50,048 nt of DNA from Lentisphaeria bacterium (GTDB lineage Bacteria; Verrucomicrobiota; Lentisphaeria; Victivallales; Victivallaceae), in assembly GCA_017508135.1 (NCBI GenBank), contig JAFVZN010000043.1, positions 1-50,048 on the forward strand, given 5' to 3'. The position numbers and the translations under genes are program-made. Shown in pieces: positions 17,101 through 25,568 of the stretch. Positions within the stretch are counted from its first letter, which is position 1. The number at the start of each line of letters is the position of its first letter. The notes under the pieces are model-generated. The model did no database searches, was not told where the DNA came from, and was given only the letters and a program-made list of their open reading frames with translations.

Positions 17101-18156
17101 ATGAAGTCGTACTTTCGCAAAGAAATAGATGCCATCGCCGGATATACTGCCGGCGAACAGCCGAAAATAGCCAATCTGATAAAACTCAATACCAACGAAA
17201 ACCCCTATCCGCCCTCACCGGCTGTGGCAGCGGCTCTGCGGGAGTTTGACATCGCCCGTCTGCGCCGTTATCCCGATCCGTTTGCCGATGAGTTGCGGGA
17301 TATCTTTGCCGCCGATTGCAATGTCAAACGGGATAATGTCATCGTTGGAAACGGTTCCGACGATCTGCTTACCATGTGTTTCCGCGGTTTCACCTCTCCG
17401 GAGCATCCGGTTGCCGTTTTTGAACCGAGCTACTCGCTTTATCCGGTGCTGGCGGCGATGCAGGGTGCGCCGGTGATAAAGGTCGCGCTGGAAGGAGATG
17501 ATTTCGCCTATCCCCGCGATATCAGTGCCCAAACCGCAAGTGCAAATCTGCTGGTCATCACCCGTCCCAACGCGCCGACGGGAAATGTCTGCCCCAAAAG
17601 TCTGGTACGCGAATACTGCGAAAACTTTGACGGCATGGTGCTTATTGACGAAGCCTACGGCGACTTTGCGGAAGATAACTGCATGGATCTGGCAGCAGAG
17701 TATGAGAATGTAATCGTGATGCGTACCTTCTCCAAGAGCTGTTCCATGGCAGGAGTGCGTCTGGGCTATGCGGTCAGCAGCACAACTGTTATTGCCGGGT
17801 TGATGAAGCTCAAAGATTCCTACAACTCCGATATGCTCTCTCAGATCGTGGCAAAAGCCAATTATCTGGATAAAGCATACCGTAATGAGTGTATCGCCGC
17901 CATCCGGCGCGACCGTGATCTTATGCGCGATGGATTGTTGGAACTGGGTTTTGCAGTTCCGGCATCTCAGGCGAACTTCCTCTTTGCCGCGCCGCCGGAC
18001 GGCGACGGTGAAGCCGCGTTCCGCTACCTCCGGGAAAATGCGGTGCTGGTACGCTACTTCAAAGGTGATGTCACCGGAAGATATATCCGTATAACCATCG
18101 GTACGCCGGAAGAAAATCTCCGGGTGATGGAGCTGCTCAAAGCAAGATACGCATGA
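17101..18156 (+). CDS. hisC: Histidinol-phosphate aminotransferase
   Basis: PLP-dependent class I/II aminotransferase for histidine biosynthesis (imidazole-acetol phosphate to histidinol phosphate). It has LNTNENPYPPSP near the N-terminus, RYPDPFADELRD, NGSDDLLTM, RPNAPTGN, the PLP-binding Asp in LIDEAYGDFAE and the Schiff-base Lys in RTFSKSCSMAGVRLGY. The ATG at 17101 is preferred: GGAG ends at 17092, whereas the in-frame GTG at 17092 would overlap that ribosome-binding site. No other his genes are nearby, so the gene is dispersed. It might also act on a related amino acid. Confidence 0.9.
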   Translation: MKSYFRKEIDAIAGYTAGEQPKIANLIKLNTNENPYPPSPAVAAALREFDIARLRRYPDPFADELRDIFAADCNVKRDNVIVGNGSDDLLTMCFRGFTSPEHPVAVFEPSYSLYPVLAAMQGAPVIKVALEGDDFAYPRDISAQTASANLLVITRPNAPTGNVCPKSLVREYCENFDGMVLIDEAYGDFAEDNCMDLAAEYENVIVMRTFSKSCSMAGVRLGYAVSSTTVIAGLMKLKDSYNSDMLSQIVAKANYLDKAYRNECIAAIRRDRDLMRDGLLELGFAVPASQANFLFAAPPDGDGEAAFRYLRENAVLVRYFKGDVTGRYIRITIGTPEENLRVMELLKARYA

Positions 18157-18977
18157 ACTTTTCCCGCCAATACACTCTTGCAGTCATCGCGGCAGTGCTG
18201 CTGCCGTGGTGCTGTTGCGGCAGTGATGGTTTGCAGATCGGCGATGCCACCGGCGGAGCCGGATTATCCGTTCTGCGGAGTGCATTATTTGAACTCAGCC
18301 GGAAAGCCGCAACGCCGTCCGGGGAATTTTCGATGCGCCGGATGACTCCGGAAAACGCACTGAAAGCGTTAGCCGCAGGCGATGTCGATATCATCATCAT
18401 CGAAAAGCGTGACATTCCGAAAACATTTTCCGGGCGCAGGGTGGATTTTGCCGCCGAAGCACTGGTGTTATACACCGGCACCGGCAATCCCCTCGAATCG
18501 CTGACCGTCGCACAATTGAAAGAGATTTGGCAGACCTCCCGCCCGGAGTGGCGGAAATATAACGGCGAATTCAACGAAATACACCGTCTGGGCTTGACGA
18601 TGAACGGCGGCGGTTTTACCGAAGCGCGCTTTCTGGGCGGAACTCTCAAACGCGAAGGCATCTACCGCAGCGGAGCCATCCGGCGGGCGTGGCTGTTCTG
18701 TACACCTGCGGCACTGCTGTGCGGTCCGGCGGTGACGGAACGGCCGGGAAATGTGAAGATCATCAAAGTCAACGGCGTGTTTCCGGCGAAAGAGAACATA
18801 CTTTCCGGAAAATATCCGTTTAATCTGCGTTACGAACTGCTTTTCCTTCCGGAAAGCCGCCGGACGGTACAGCCGTTTTTGCAGCTGTTGGCGACACCGG
18901 AGTATACCGCACAGATCCGGGAGTCCGGATTGATATTGAACTTTACCGCAGGGGGCACCAATGAAAAAAAGCCGTAA
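18153..18977 (+). CDS. PstS-like periplasmic substrate-binding protein
   Basis: 274 residues. After an N-terminal signal (AVIAAVLLPWCCC, possibly a lipoprotein signal), the sequence shows the type II periplasmic-binding fold pattern of phosphate-binding-like proteins: LSVLRSALFEL, ALKALAAGDVDIIIIEKRD, EALVLYTGTGNPLESLTVAQLKEIW and a C-terminal PFLQLLATPEYTAQIRESG. It lacks linked pst transporter genes, and the Thr-Gly-Ser phosphate contacts are not obvious, so the ligand is open. It overlaps hisC by four bases and rnr by 17 bases. Confidence 0.7.
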   Translation: MNFSRQYTLAVIAAVLLPWCCCGSDGLQIGDATGGAGLSVLRSALFELSRKAATPSGEFSMRRMTPENALKALAAGDVDIIIIEKRDIPKTFSGRRVDFAAEALVLYTGTGNPLESLTVAQLKEIWQTSRPEWRKYNGEFNEIHRLGLTMNGGGFTEARFLGGTLKREGIYRSGAIRRAWLFCTPAALLCGPAVTERPGNVKIIKVNGVFPAKENILSGKYPFNLRYELLFLPESRRTVQPFLQLLATPEYTAQIRESGLILNFTAGGTNEKKP

Positions 18978-20949
18978 AAAAAGATTGCGCCGCATTGCCG
19001 AAAGAATGATCGACCGCCGCCGTCGCCGCCGGACACACGGCGAAGTTGCCGGTTTATTGCGGATGACCGTTTCCGGGTTCGGTTTTGTCACTCCGGAAGC
19101 GGAGACGGTTCCGGAGTTGGACGGTGATATTTTTACCCCGGCAAAATATACCATGAACGCGATGGACGGTGATACGGTACGGGTACAACTGCTGCCGCCG
19201 CGCCGCAGTTATCGCGGTGAAGAAGAGCGCGGTCCTTCGGGAAAGATCGTGGAAATAATCCAGCGCAACCGCGAAGAGATCGTCGGTGAACTTCTCGCCG
19301 GTTCCGTATTCCGTCCGCTCGACCCGCGTTTGCCGGACAACATCATCATCTCCGGCGCGCGCCGGGGCGCAAAGCGCGGCGACTGGGTGCGGGTGAAGCT
19401 GGATGAAAGAGAGAACGGCGCACTTTCCGGACACATTCTTGACTTCATCGGACGGGCGGGAGTGATCTCTTCCGATCTGGATGCGGTGATGGCAGAGTAT
19501 GATCTGCCGCCGCAGTATACGGAAAAAGAGGAGAACGAAGCTCTGAAAATTTCTCCCCGGGAGATCGACCGCCTCGATTGCACCAAACTTTTCACATTGA
19601 CCATCGACCCCGTTGATGCCAAAGATTTTGACGATGCGTTGTCTGTTGAGAGTGCGGAACAGGAACATTGCGTGGTGCTGGGTGTGCATATTGCCGATGT
19701 GGCGGCGTATGTCGCACCTAAAAGCAAGGTCGATGAATGGGCGCAGGAACGGGCGTTCAGCTGTTATCTTCCCGGCAGGACACTGCCGATGCTGCCCAAA
19801 GCACTCACGGCAAAAATAAGTTTGCAGCAGGGGGAAAAAGCTCTGGCACACTCCGTGTTTCTGACCGTGGACACCCGGAGCGGTGAAGTACTCTCTTCCT
19901 GCCGCAAACACACGATAATAGAAGTCGACCGCCGTTTGGATTATGACGAAGTGCAGCGTTTCATCGACAGCGGCCAAAAAGCTGCCGACTGGAGTGCCAA
20001 AGTTGCCGCAAAAGTCAAAGCCCTTGTCGAATTGACCCGCACCATGCGTAAATACCGTGACCGGGAGGAAAAGTTCATCGATCTGCCGCTGCCGGAAGTC
20101 AGAGTTATCTGCAATGAAGAGAAAAACTGCATAGAGAGTTTGAGCGTAAAATATTCCCGGGAATCCGAACAGATGGTGGAAGAGGCCATGCTTGCCGCCA
20201 ATCAAGCCGTGGGCAGAGAACTTATCCGCCGGAACATCGCCGGAATATTCCGTACCCATGCCATCCCGGAAGAGGAAAAGAGCATGGAGTTCGCCGAAAT
20301 GATGCGGGAAAATTTCAACCTCCCCTCCGGCGATATCTCCCAGCGTCAGGTGTGCCGCGATTTTATTGCCGCACTGCCGGATGACGGCAGAAAGAGTGTC
20401 ATCCTCAATCTGCTGCTGCGGGCGATGCCGCGCGCCGTATACCAGATCCATCCGGAAATACACTTTGCTCTGGGGAAAAGTGCATACTGCCACTTCACCA
20501 GTCCGATCCGCCGTTATACCGACCTCATCGTCCACCAGCAGTTGTGGAACAGCGATTGCGGTATCCGCACCCGCAGCGGCAGGACCATCGAAAAAGCGGC
20601 CTTATGGTGTACCGAACAGGAGGAGGTCAACGACAACGCCTATTTCGCCGCCTCCGACCGGATGAAACTGCGTTATCTGGAAGAGGAGTTTTCCCGCGAT
20701 GCCGGACGGATATATGAAGGTATCATCGTCAAAGTGGTCAATGCCGGATTTCAGGTGGATGTGGCGGAACTGGGGCTTTACGGCTTTGTCAGAAAGGAGC
20801 GTATGCGGGGCAACTACCAACGCCGCCGGTACAGTTTGCAGGAGGATGAATCGAGAAGCACCTGCAAAGTCGGAAATTACATATACTTGCGGCTGGATAA
20901 TATCGACTTCGCCCGGGGGACGGCAAATTTCGTTCCGGCAGGCAGATAA
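18961..20949 (+). CDS. rnr: Ribonuclease R (RNase II/RNB family)
   Basis: 3'-5' exoribonuclease that degrades structured RNA. The 662-residue protein has a strongly basic N-terminus (KKSRKKRLRR, DRRRRRR) and cold-shock-like domains with VSGFGFVTPE. The RNB catalytic domain has acidic residues in TIDPVDAKDFDDALSVE and the SPIRRYTDLIVHQQL motif. A C-terminal S1 domain begins at YEGIIVKVVNAGFQVDV. Start support is AGGGGG just upstream. It is the last gene of the operon that begins at 4912 and overlaps the binding-protein gene. Confidence 0.93.
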   Translation: MKKSRKKRLRRIAERMIDRRRRRRTHGEVAGLLRMTVSGFGFVTPEAETVPELDGDIFTPAKYTMNAMDGDTVRVQLLPPRRSYRGEEERGPSGKIVEIIQRNREEIVGELLAGSVFRPLDPRLPDNIIISGARRGAKRGDWVRVKLDERENGALSGHILDFIGRAGVISSDLDAVMAEYDLPPQYTEKEENEALKISPREIDRLDCTKLFTLTIDPVDAKDFDDALSVESAEQEHCVVLGVHIADVAAYVAPKSKVDEWAQERAFSCYLPGRTLPMLPKALTAKISLQQGEKALAHSVFLTVDTRSGEVLSSCRKHTIIEVDRRLDYDEVQRFIDSGQKAADWSAKVAAKVKALVELTRTMRKYRDREEKFIDLPLPEVRVICNEEKNCIESLSVKYSRESEQMVEEAMLAANQAVGRELIRRNIAGIFRTHAIPEEEKSMEFAEMMRENFNLPSGDISQRQVCRDFIAALPDDGRKSVILNLLLRAMPRAVYQIHPEIHFALGKSAYCHFTSPIRRYTDLIVHQQLWNSDCGIRTRSGRTIEKAALWCTEQEEVNDNAYFAASDRMKLRYLEEEFSRDAGRIYEGIIVKVVNAGFQVDVAELGLYGFVRKERMRGNYQRRRYSLQEDESRSTCKVGNYIYLRLDNIDFARGTANFVPAGR

Positions 20950-20983
20950 AAAATTGTTGCAAAAAAGTGCATACTTTGAAGAA

Positions 20984-21051
20984 AAAAATACATACCACTA
21001 TTCGCACATCGGTGTTATATTATAGCAAGATGCCCTGAAGTATGTATTTTT
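20984..21051 (+). promoter_or_regulatory. Perfect 12-base inverted repeat around a candidate promoter
   Basis: AAAAATACATAC (20984-20995) and GTATGTATTTTT (21040-21051) are exact reverse complements separated by 44 bases. TATATTAT (21016-21023) inside the loop could be a -10 box for the oxidoreductase gene at 21076; no good -35 is present. Either paired operator half-sites or an RNA hairpin would fit. Confidence 0.55.
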
Positions 21052-21075
21052 CACATTTAAGCAAGGAGAACGTAT

Positions 21076-22290
21076 ATGAGTAAAGAGTTGAGAATCGGTG
21101 TCATTGGTGCCGCAGGACGCGGAAGCATCGCCCATTATGCCCATACTCCCGCTACCGGCTCCCGGTTGGTCGCGGCGGCTGATCCCTATCCGGAAGGTCA
21201 GCGGCGGTTCAAAGAAAAATTTTCTGATAAATTCCCCGGGGAAGAGATCCCGCCGCTGTATGAAGATTACCGCGAGATGATCGAAAAAGAGAATCTCGAC
21301 GGCGTTATTATCGCCTCCCCCGATTTTCTCCATGAAGAACAGGCTGTATTTGCGCTGGAACACAAACTTGCAGTTTATCTGGAAAAACCGATGGCTCTGA
21401 CCATCGCCGGATGCGACCGCATCCTCGAAACCGCATACCGCAACCGCGCCAAACTGGTCGTCGGTCACAATATGCGTTATATGCGCTTCACCCGCAAGAT
21501 GAAAGAGATCATCGATTCCGGTGTCATCGGCGAAGTGAAGTCCATCTGGTGCCGCCACTTCATCAGCTACGGCGGCGATGCCTACTTCCGCGACTGGCAC
21601 GCCGACAGCAGCAAGAGCAACTCCATGCTGCTCCAGAAGGGTGCGCATGACATCGATATCATCCACTGGCTCGCCGGCGGCGTCACCTCCCGCGTTTCCG
21701 GTATCGGCAACCTCTCCGTTTACGATAAACTTCCCCGCCGTCCGATGACGGAAAAACGGCTCAAAGAGGGTAACGGTCTTGCCGATATCTGGAGTGCCGA
21801 CAACTGGCCCGCCGAACAGCAGAAAGATTTCTATCCGATCATCGACATCAACGATTTGAACATGATCAATATGACCTTGAACAACGGCGTGCTGTGCTGT
21901 TATCTCCAGTGCCATTACACCCCTGACCAGTGCCGCAACTACACCGTCATCGGCACCAAAGGCCGTATCGAAAACTACGGTCACGAAACCATTCAGGTGT
22001 GGACCACCCGTCAGGATGCCCCGTGGCGGCTGGAAGGTGACATCACCTACCGCACTCCTGCGCCCAAGACCAATCACGGCGGAGCCGACCCGCTGATCGT
22101 GGGCAGTTTCATCGATGCGTTGAGAGGTAAATATGATGTCTGGTCGACCGCGCAGATGGCGCGCCACAGCGTTGCCTGCGGCTGTCAGGGTGCGGATTCG
22201 ATCCGGCAGAACGGTATTCCGCTGGATGTGCCGCCGCTGCCGGACTATCTGGAAAACTGGGACTTCACCAAAGCTGAGGAGAAAAAATAA
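21076..22290 (+). CDS. Gfo/Idh/MocA family oxidoreductase
   Basis: NAD(P)-dependent sugar or cyclitol dehydrogenase family, 404 residues. The Rossmann motif is GVIGAAGRGSIA at the N-terminus, then ADPYPEGQRRFKEKF, the conserved EKPMALTIAGCDRI and the C-terminal alpha/beta domain with KGAHDIDIIHWLAGG, which includes the family catalytic His. AAGGAG precedes the ATG. It is followed three bases later by the epimerase gene, suggesting joint work on a sugar or sugar nucleotide. The substrate cannot be read from sequence. Confidence 0.88.
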   Translation: MSKELRIGVIGAAGRGSIAHYAHTPATGSRLVAAADPYPEGQRRFKEKFSDKFPGEEIPPLYEDYREMIEKENLDGVIIASPDFLHEEQAVFALEHKLAVYLEKPMALTIAGCDRILETAYRNRAKLVVGHNMRYMRFTRKMKEIIDSGVIGEVKSIWCRHFISYGGDAYFRDWHADSSKSNSMLLQKGAHDIDIIHWLAGGVTSRVSGIGNLSVYDKLPRRPMTEKRLKEGNGLADIWSADNWPAEQQKDFYPIIDINDLNMINMTLNNGVLCCYLQCHYTPDQCRNYTVIGTKGRIENYGHETIQVWTTRQDAPWRLEGDITYRTPAPKTNHGGADPLIVGSFIDALRGKYDVWSTAQMARHSVACGCQGADSIRQNGIPLDVPPLPDYLENWDFTKAEEKK

Positions 22291-22292
22291 TC

Positions 22293-23207
22293 ATGCGTGT
22301 ACTTATTACCGGCGGAGCCGGATTTATCGGCAGCCATCTGGTTGAACATTTTCAGGGCAAAGCAGACGTCCGGGTCCTGGACAATCTGCGCAGCGGATAC
22401 AAAAAGAATATCGAAAAATTCGATGTCGATTTCCAGCTCGGCGATATCTGTGACCGTGCCGCCGTGGACAAGGCGATGAAAGATGTCGATTACGTCTTTC
22501 ACCTGGCGGCGATGATCAGCGTTCCGGAGTCGATGAGCAAAATCGCGGAATGTATTCAGATAAACGATCTCGGTATGCTCAACGTGCTGGAATCCGCCGC
22601 CGCCAACGGCGTGAAGAAGCTCTGCTTCTCCACCTCTGCCGCCATCTACGGTGACAATCCGGTGGTTCCCAAAGTCGAAACCATGTTCCCCGAACCCAAG
22701 AGTCCTTACGCCATAACCAAACTTGACGGCGAATACTATTGCAAAATGTTCACGCAGGAAGGCAAGCTCCAGACCGCGTGTCTGCGTTACTTCAACGTCT
22801 TCGGTCCGCGTCAGGACCCGAAGAGTGCCTACGCCGCCGCGGTTCCGATCTTCATTGAAAAGGCGTTGAACAACGAAGACCTCACCATCTTCGGTGACGG
22901 CGAGCAGACCCGCGACTTTGTCTTTGTCAAAGACGTGGTCGCCGCCAATGCGTTCTTCGCGCAGAGCGAGTTCACCGGTGTCCACAACATCGCTTACGGC
23001 GGAAAGATCACCATCAACGATCTGGCAGGCGAGATCATCCGTCTCACCAACTCCAAGTCGAAGATCGTTCATCTGCCCGAACGTGCCGGAGATGTCAAAC
23101 ACTCCATGGCGGCGGTGGACAAACTCAAAGCCACCGGCTTTGTGCCCTCGCACACCTTTGCCGAAGCTCTGGCATACACCATCGAAGCCTGGAAAGCGAA
23201 CCGCTGA
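22293..23207 (+). CDS. NAD-dependent sugar-nucleotide epimerase/dehydratase
   Basis: Extended short-chain dehydrogenase of 304 residues. It shows the NAD-binding GGAGFIGSHL, a DNLRSGYKKN loop, HLAAMISVPESM, the catalytic Ser in FSTSAAIYGDN and YxxxK as YAITK, then RYFNVFGPRQDP and GDGEQTRDFVFVKDV. The pattern is that of UDP-glucose/UDP-GlcNAc 4-epimerases and related enzymes. It is somewhat short for GalE (about 330), so a WbpP/WcaG-like activity is equally possible. It is co-directional with and only three bases after the oxidoreductase gene, and is followed by a strong terminator. Confidence 0.87.
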   Translation: MRVLITGGAGFIGSHLVEHFQGKADVRVLDNLRSGYKKNIEKFDVDFQLGDICDRAAVDKAMKDVDYVFHLAAMISVPESMSKIAECIQINDLGMLNVLESAAANGVKKLCFSTSAAIYGDNPVVPKVETMFPEPKSPYAITKLDGEYYCKMFTQEGKLQTACLRYFNVFGPRQDPKSAYAAAVPIFIEKALNNEDLTIFGDGEQTRDFVFVKDVVAANAFFAQSEFTGVHNIAYGGKITINDLAGEIIRLTNSKSKIVHLPERAGDVKHSMAAVDKLKATGFVPSHTFAEALAYTIEAWKANR

Positions 23208-23236
23208 CCGCGCGGTTTGTACTTGAAACCTGACGG

Positions 23237-23270
23237 AAAACCTCTTTTCATACGGGGAAAGAGGTTTTTC
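23237..23270 (+). terminator. Rho-independent terminator after the epimerase gene
   Basis: AAAACCTCTTT (23237-23247) pairs with AAAGAGGTTTT (23258-23268) around a 10-base loop and runs into a T-tract. Confidence 0.8.
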
Positions 23271-23292
23271 CTCCACCAGCAGGAAAATCAAT

Positions 23293-24474
23293 ATGAAATT
23301 TTTGATCTATCTCTTTCCGGCGATGATAAATTTTGTCGTTTCCGGAGTTTTTTTCTATGCCACCCAGCGTTTTGTTGATTCCGGTGCATCCCGATTGCTC
23401 TCGGCATTGGTGGTTCCGATGTGGGCTGCCACCTACTGCATCACCAATGTCGTTATCGGCAAACTGGTTACTTCAAAAAATGCCGCAAGACTCATCGTTT
23501 ACGGCGGAATGATAATTGCCGCGTCATCTCTGGGATTCATTTTCCTCGATCAACTGTTTTTGCTGCTGTTCTGGACAGGATTGCTCGGTATCGGCTTCGG
23601 ATTTTACTGCAGTTCATTTCAGGTCTGGTGCCGCGAACTGGAACAAAACAGTGAATCCGGGATCGCCATGGCAACCGGTAAATATACCTGCGCCTGGAGC
23701 CTCGGTTTTGCCGCAGGAGCAGTCACTTTCGGTTTGCTGAATGCAACGGTCGCCTTTTCAATGTGCTTTATCGTCGGCACCCTTGTCGCCGGCGGTGTCG
23801 CACTGATCGACTGCCGGTTGAAGAAAAATCCGGTCTGTACTGCCGTCAGCGCAGACGGTGTTCCCGGTGCCGCCGATCTCATTGTCAGTAAATTCCCCGA
23901 TTACGCCTGGGTCGGTTGGATCGTCGGCGGTATTATCAGTTTTTCGGTCAATCAGCTGCGCAGTATGCTCCAGCCTCACGGTGCCGCCATCGGAGTCGAC
24001 AATCCGAAAGAAACGATGGCACTGGCATTGATGACGGTCAGCCTGCTTCAGGGACTCAGCGCGCTGGCATTGGTCAAAAGCCGGATTTGGATGTATAAAC
24101 TTCTTCCGGCAGGGGTGATCGCCATGACCGGTATTGCTGCCATGCTCTCATTCTGTTTTGTCCGGACGCTTCCGGGATTTCTGCTGGCGGCATTCTTCTA
24201 CGGAATATATTCCGGCTGCGGGTACTTCATCTTTGTTTTTTATGCGCTGGCGAACCGGGAAAAAGCCGGACGTAATGCCGCGATCAACGAAATTTCAGTT
24301 TCCATTGCCAGCATCACCGGCCCCATGCTCGGCGGGTTGCTGGCAGAAAGATCCGGTATTTCCTGGACTCCTTTCGCCATGGCAGCCGGAGCCCTCGCTC
24401 TTGCAACAATTTTTCACATGACAGTATTTGCCGCTGATAAACGGCGTAAATCTGCGCTTATGGAGGTAAAGTGA
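23293..24474 (+). CDS. MFS transporter
   Basis: 393 residues with about 12 hydrophobic segments spread evenly over the length and short loops, for example LIYLFPAMINFVVSGVFFYA and LFWTGLLGIGFGFYCSSF. The middle cytoplasmic loop is short and contains the Cys-bearing CRLKKNPVCTAVS. No Walker motif or binding-protein gene is nearby, so it is a secondary carrier. The substrate is unknown. The start ATG has AGGA upstream, and the gene lies just after the terminator at 23237, so it probably has its own promoter. The stop overlaps the dut start. Confidence 0.8.
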   Translation: MKFLIYLFPAMINFVVSGVFFYATQRFVDSGASRLLSALVVPMWAATYCITNVVIGKLVTSKNAARLIVYGGMIIAASSLGFIFLDQLFLLLFWTGLLGIGFGFYCSSFQVWCRELEQNSESGIAMATGKYTCAWSLGFAAGAVTFGLLNATVAFSMCFIVGTLVAGGVALIDCRLKKNPVCTAVSADGVPGAADLIVSKFPDYAWVGWIVGGIISFSVNQLRSMLQPHGAAIGVDNPKETMALALMTVSLLQGLSALALVKSRIWMYKLLPAGVIAMTGIAAMLSFCFVRTLPGFLLAAFFYGIYSGCGYFIFVFYALANREKAGRNAAINEISVSIASITGPMLGGLLAERSGISWTPFAMAAGALALATIFHMTVFAADKRRKSALMEVK

Positions 24475-24911
24475 TGACTGAAATCAAAATCGTCATGCAG
24501 GAGAACTGTGGAGACCTTATGCCGGCAAAAGCACACGCCGACGATGCCGCGTTCGATCTGCGCAGTCGCGTGGATATGGTACTCCCGGTGCGGAAAAGCG
24601 TGGTAGTTCCGGCGGGATTTTCCATTGAACTTCCCGAAAATTACGAAGCGCAGATCCGCCCCCGCAGCGGACTGGCACTCAAACACGATCTGATGCTGAC
24701 CAACTCCCCCGGTACGATCGATGCCGGATACCGCGGCGAAGTCGGAGTTATCATGTATAACGGCGGAACAACGGAGTTTCCCATCCGGCGCGGCGACCGT
24801 ATCGCCCAGATGGTGATCTGCCGTCTGCCGGAAGTGAAGTTGGTCGCTTCAGAGGAACTAAGCACTACCGACCGGGGCAGCGGCGGATTCGGCAGTACCG
24901 GAAAGAGTTGA
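24474..24911 (+). CDS. dut: dUTP diphosphatase
   Basis: Hydrolyses dUTP to dUMP, keeping uracil out of DNA and feeding dTMP synthesis. All five motifs of trimeric dUTPase are visible: DDAAFDLRS, PRSGLALK, NSPGTIDAGYRGEV, RRGDRIAQMVI and the C-terminal RGSGGFGSTG. The length is 145 residues, normal. The ATG at 24474 has GGAGGT six bases upstream; an in-frame GTG at 24471 is less well placed. It overlaps the MFS stop and is followed two bases later by ung, another uracil-exclusion gene. Confidence 0.96.
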   Translation: MTEIKIVMQENCGDLMPAKAHADDAAFDLRSRVDMVLPVRKSVVVPAGFSIELPENYEAQIRPRSGLALKHDLMLTNSPGTIDAGYRGEVGVIMYNGGTTEFPIRRGDRIAQMVICRLPEVKLVASEELSTTDRGSGGFGSTGKS

Positions 24912-24913
24912 AA

Positions 24914-25555
24914 ATGCAAGATAAACTGCCGGAAAAGTGGCGGAAGTTTCTCGCCGGAACCGAAGCGGAAAAGTATCTGAAAACGCCCTTGTCCATGCTG
25001 GAACAGCGGCGCGGAGAGTGTACCGTTTTCCCGCCGGAAGGGATGGTTTTCCGCGCCTTTGAACTGACCCCGCCGGAGGAGCTTCAGGCGGTCATCATCG
25101 GTCAGGATCCGTATCACGATGACGGACAGGCGCACGGGTTGGCATTTTCCGTGCCGGACGGGGTGGCGCATCCGCCGTCATTGCGGAACATATTCAAAGA
25201 GTACGCCGCCGACCTCAACCGGGAGATACCGGTTTCCGGTTCACTGGAAAAGTGGGCAAAATCCGGAATCCTGCTGTTGAACAGTGTCCTCTCTGTGGAT
25301 GCCCATGCCCCCGGCAGTCACCGGAGTTTCGGCTGGGAAAAGTTCACCGATGCCGTCATCGCCGCCATAAGCGGCAAAAGTTCCGGAAAAGTGTTCATCC
25401 TCTGGGGCAGTTACGCCATACGCAAAGCGGCGATCATCGACGGGGAACGGCATACCGTCATTACCGGAGTACATCCGTCACCGTTATCAGCGTACCGGGG
25501 TTTTTTCAATTCCAAACCGTTCAGCCGGGCAAAGTTGGAGTGGCCGGAACTGTAA
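24914..25555 (+). CDS. ung: Uracil-DNA glycosylase, family 1
   Basis: Removes uracil from DNA. The catalytic water-activating motif GQDPYHDDGQAHGLAFS, LLNSVLSVDAHAPGSH, the WGSYAIRKA strand and the DNA-intercalation loop HPSPLSAYRGFF are all present. It is 213 residues from the ATG at 24914, near the usual 220-230. An in-frame TTG at 24908 is the alternative. Tight pairing with dut gives a small uracil-avoidance unit. The following gene is convergent with only 13 bases between stops. Confidence 0.96.
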   Translation: MQDKLPEKWRKFLAGTEAEKYLKTPLSMLEQRRGECTVFPPEGMVFRAFELTPPEELQAVIIGQDPYHDDGQAHGLAFSVPDGVAHPPSLRNIFKEYAADLNREIPVSGSLEKWAKSGILLLNSVLSVDAHAPGSHRSFGWEKFTDAVIAAISGKSSGKVFILWGSYAIRKAAIIDGERHTVITGVHPSPLSAYRGFFNSKPFSRAKLEWPEL

Positions 25556-25568
25556 AACGCCCCCGGGA

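Noticed and set aside
19054..20535. 493-residue minus-strand frame
   Set aside because: Antisense to RNase R with all catalytic motifs; caused by codon bias on the real strand.
20998..22167. 389-residue minus-strand frame
   Set aside because: Antisense to the Gfo/Idh/MocA gene; it even reads through the promoter repeat.
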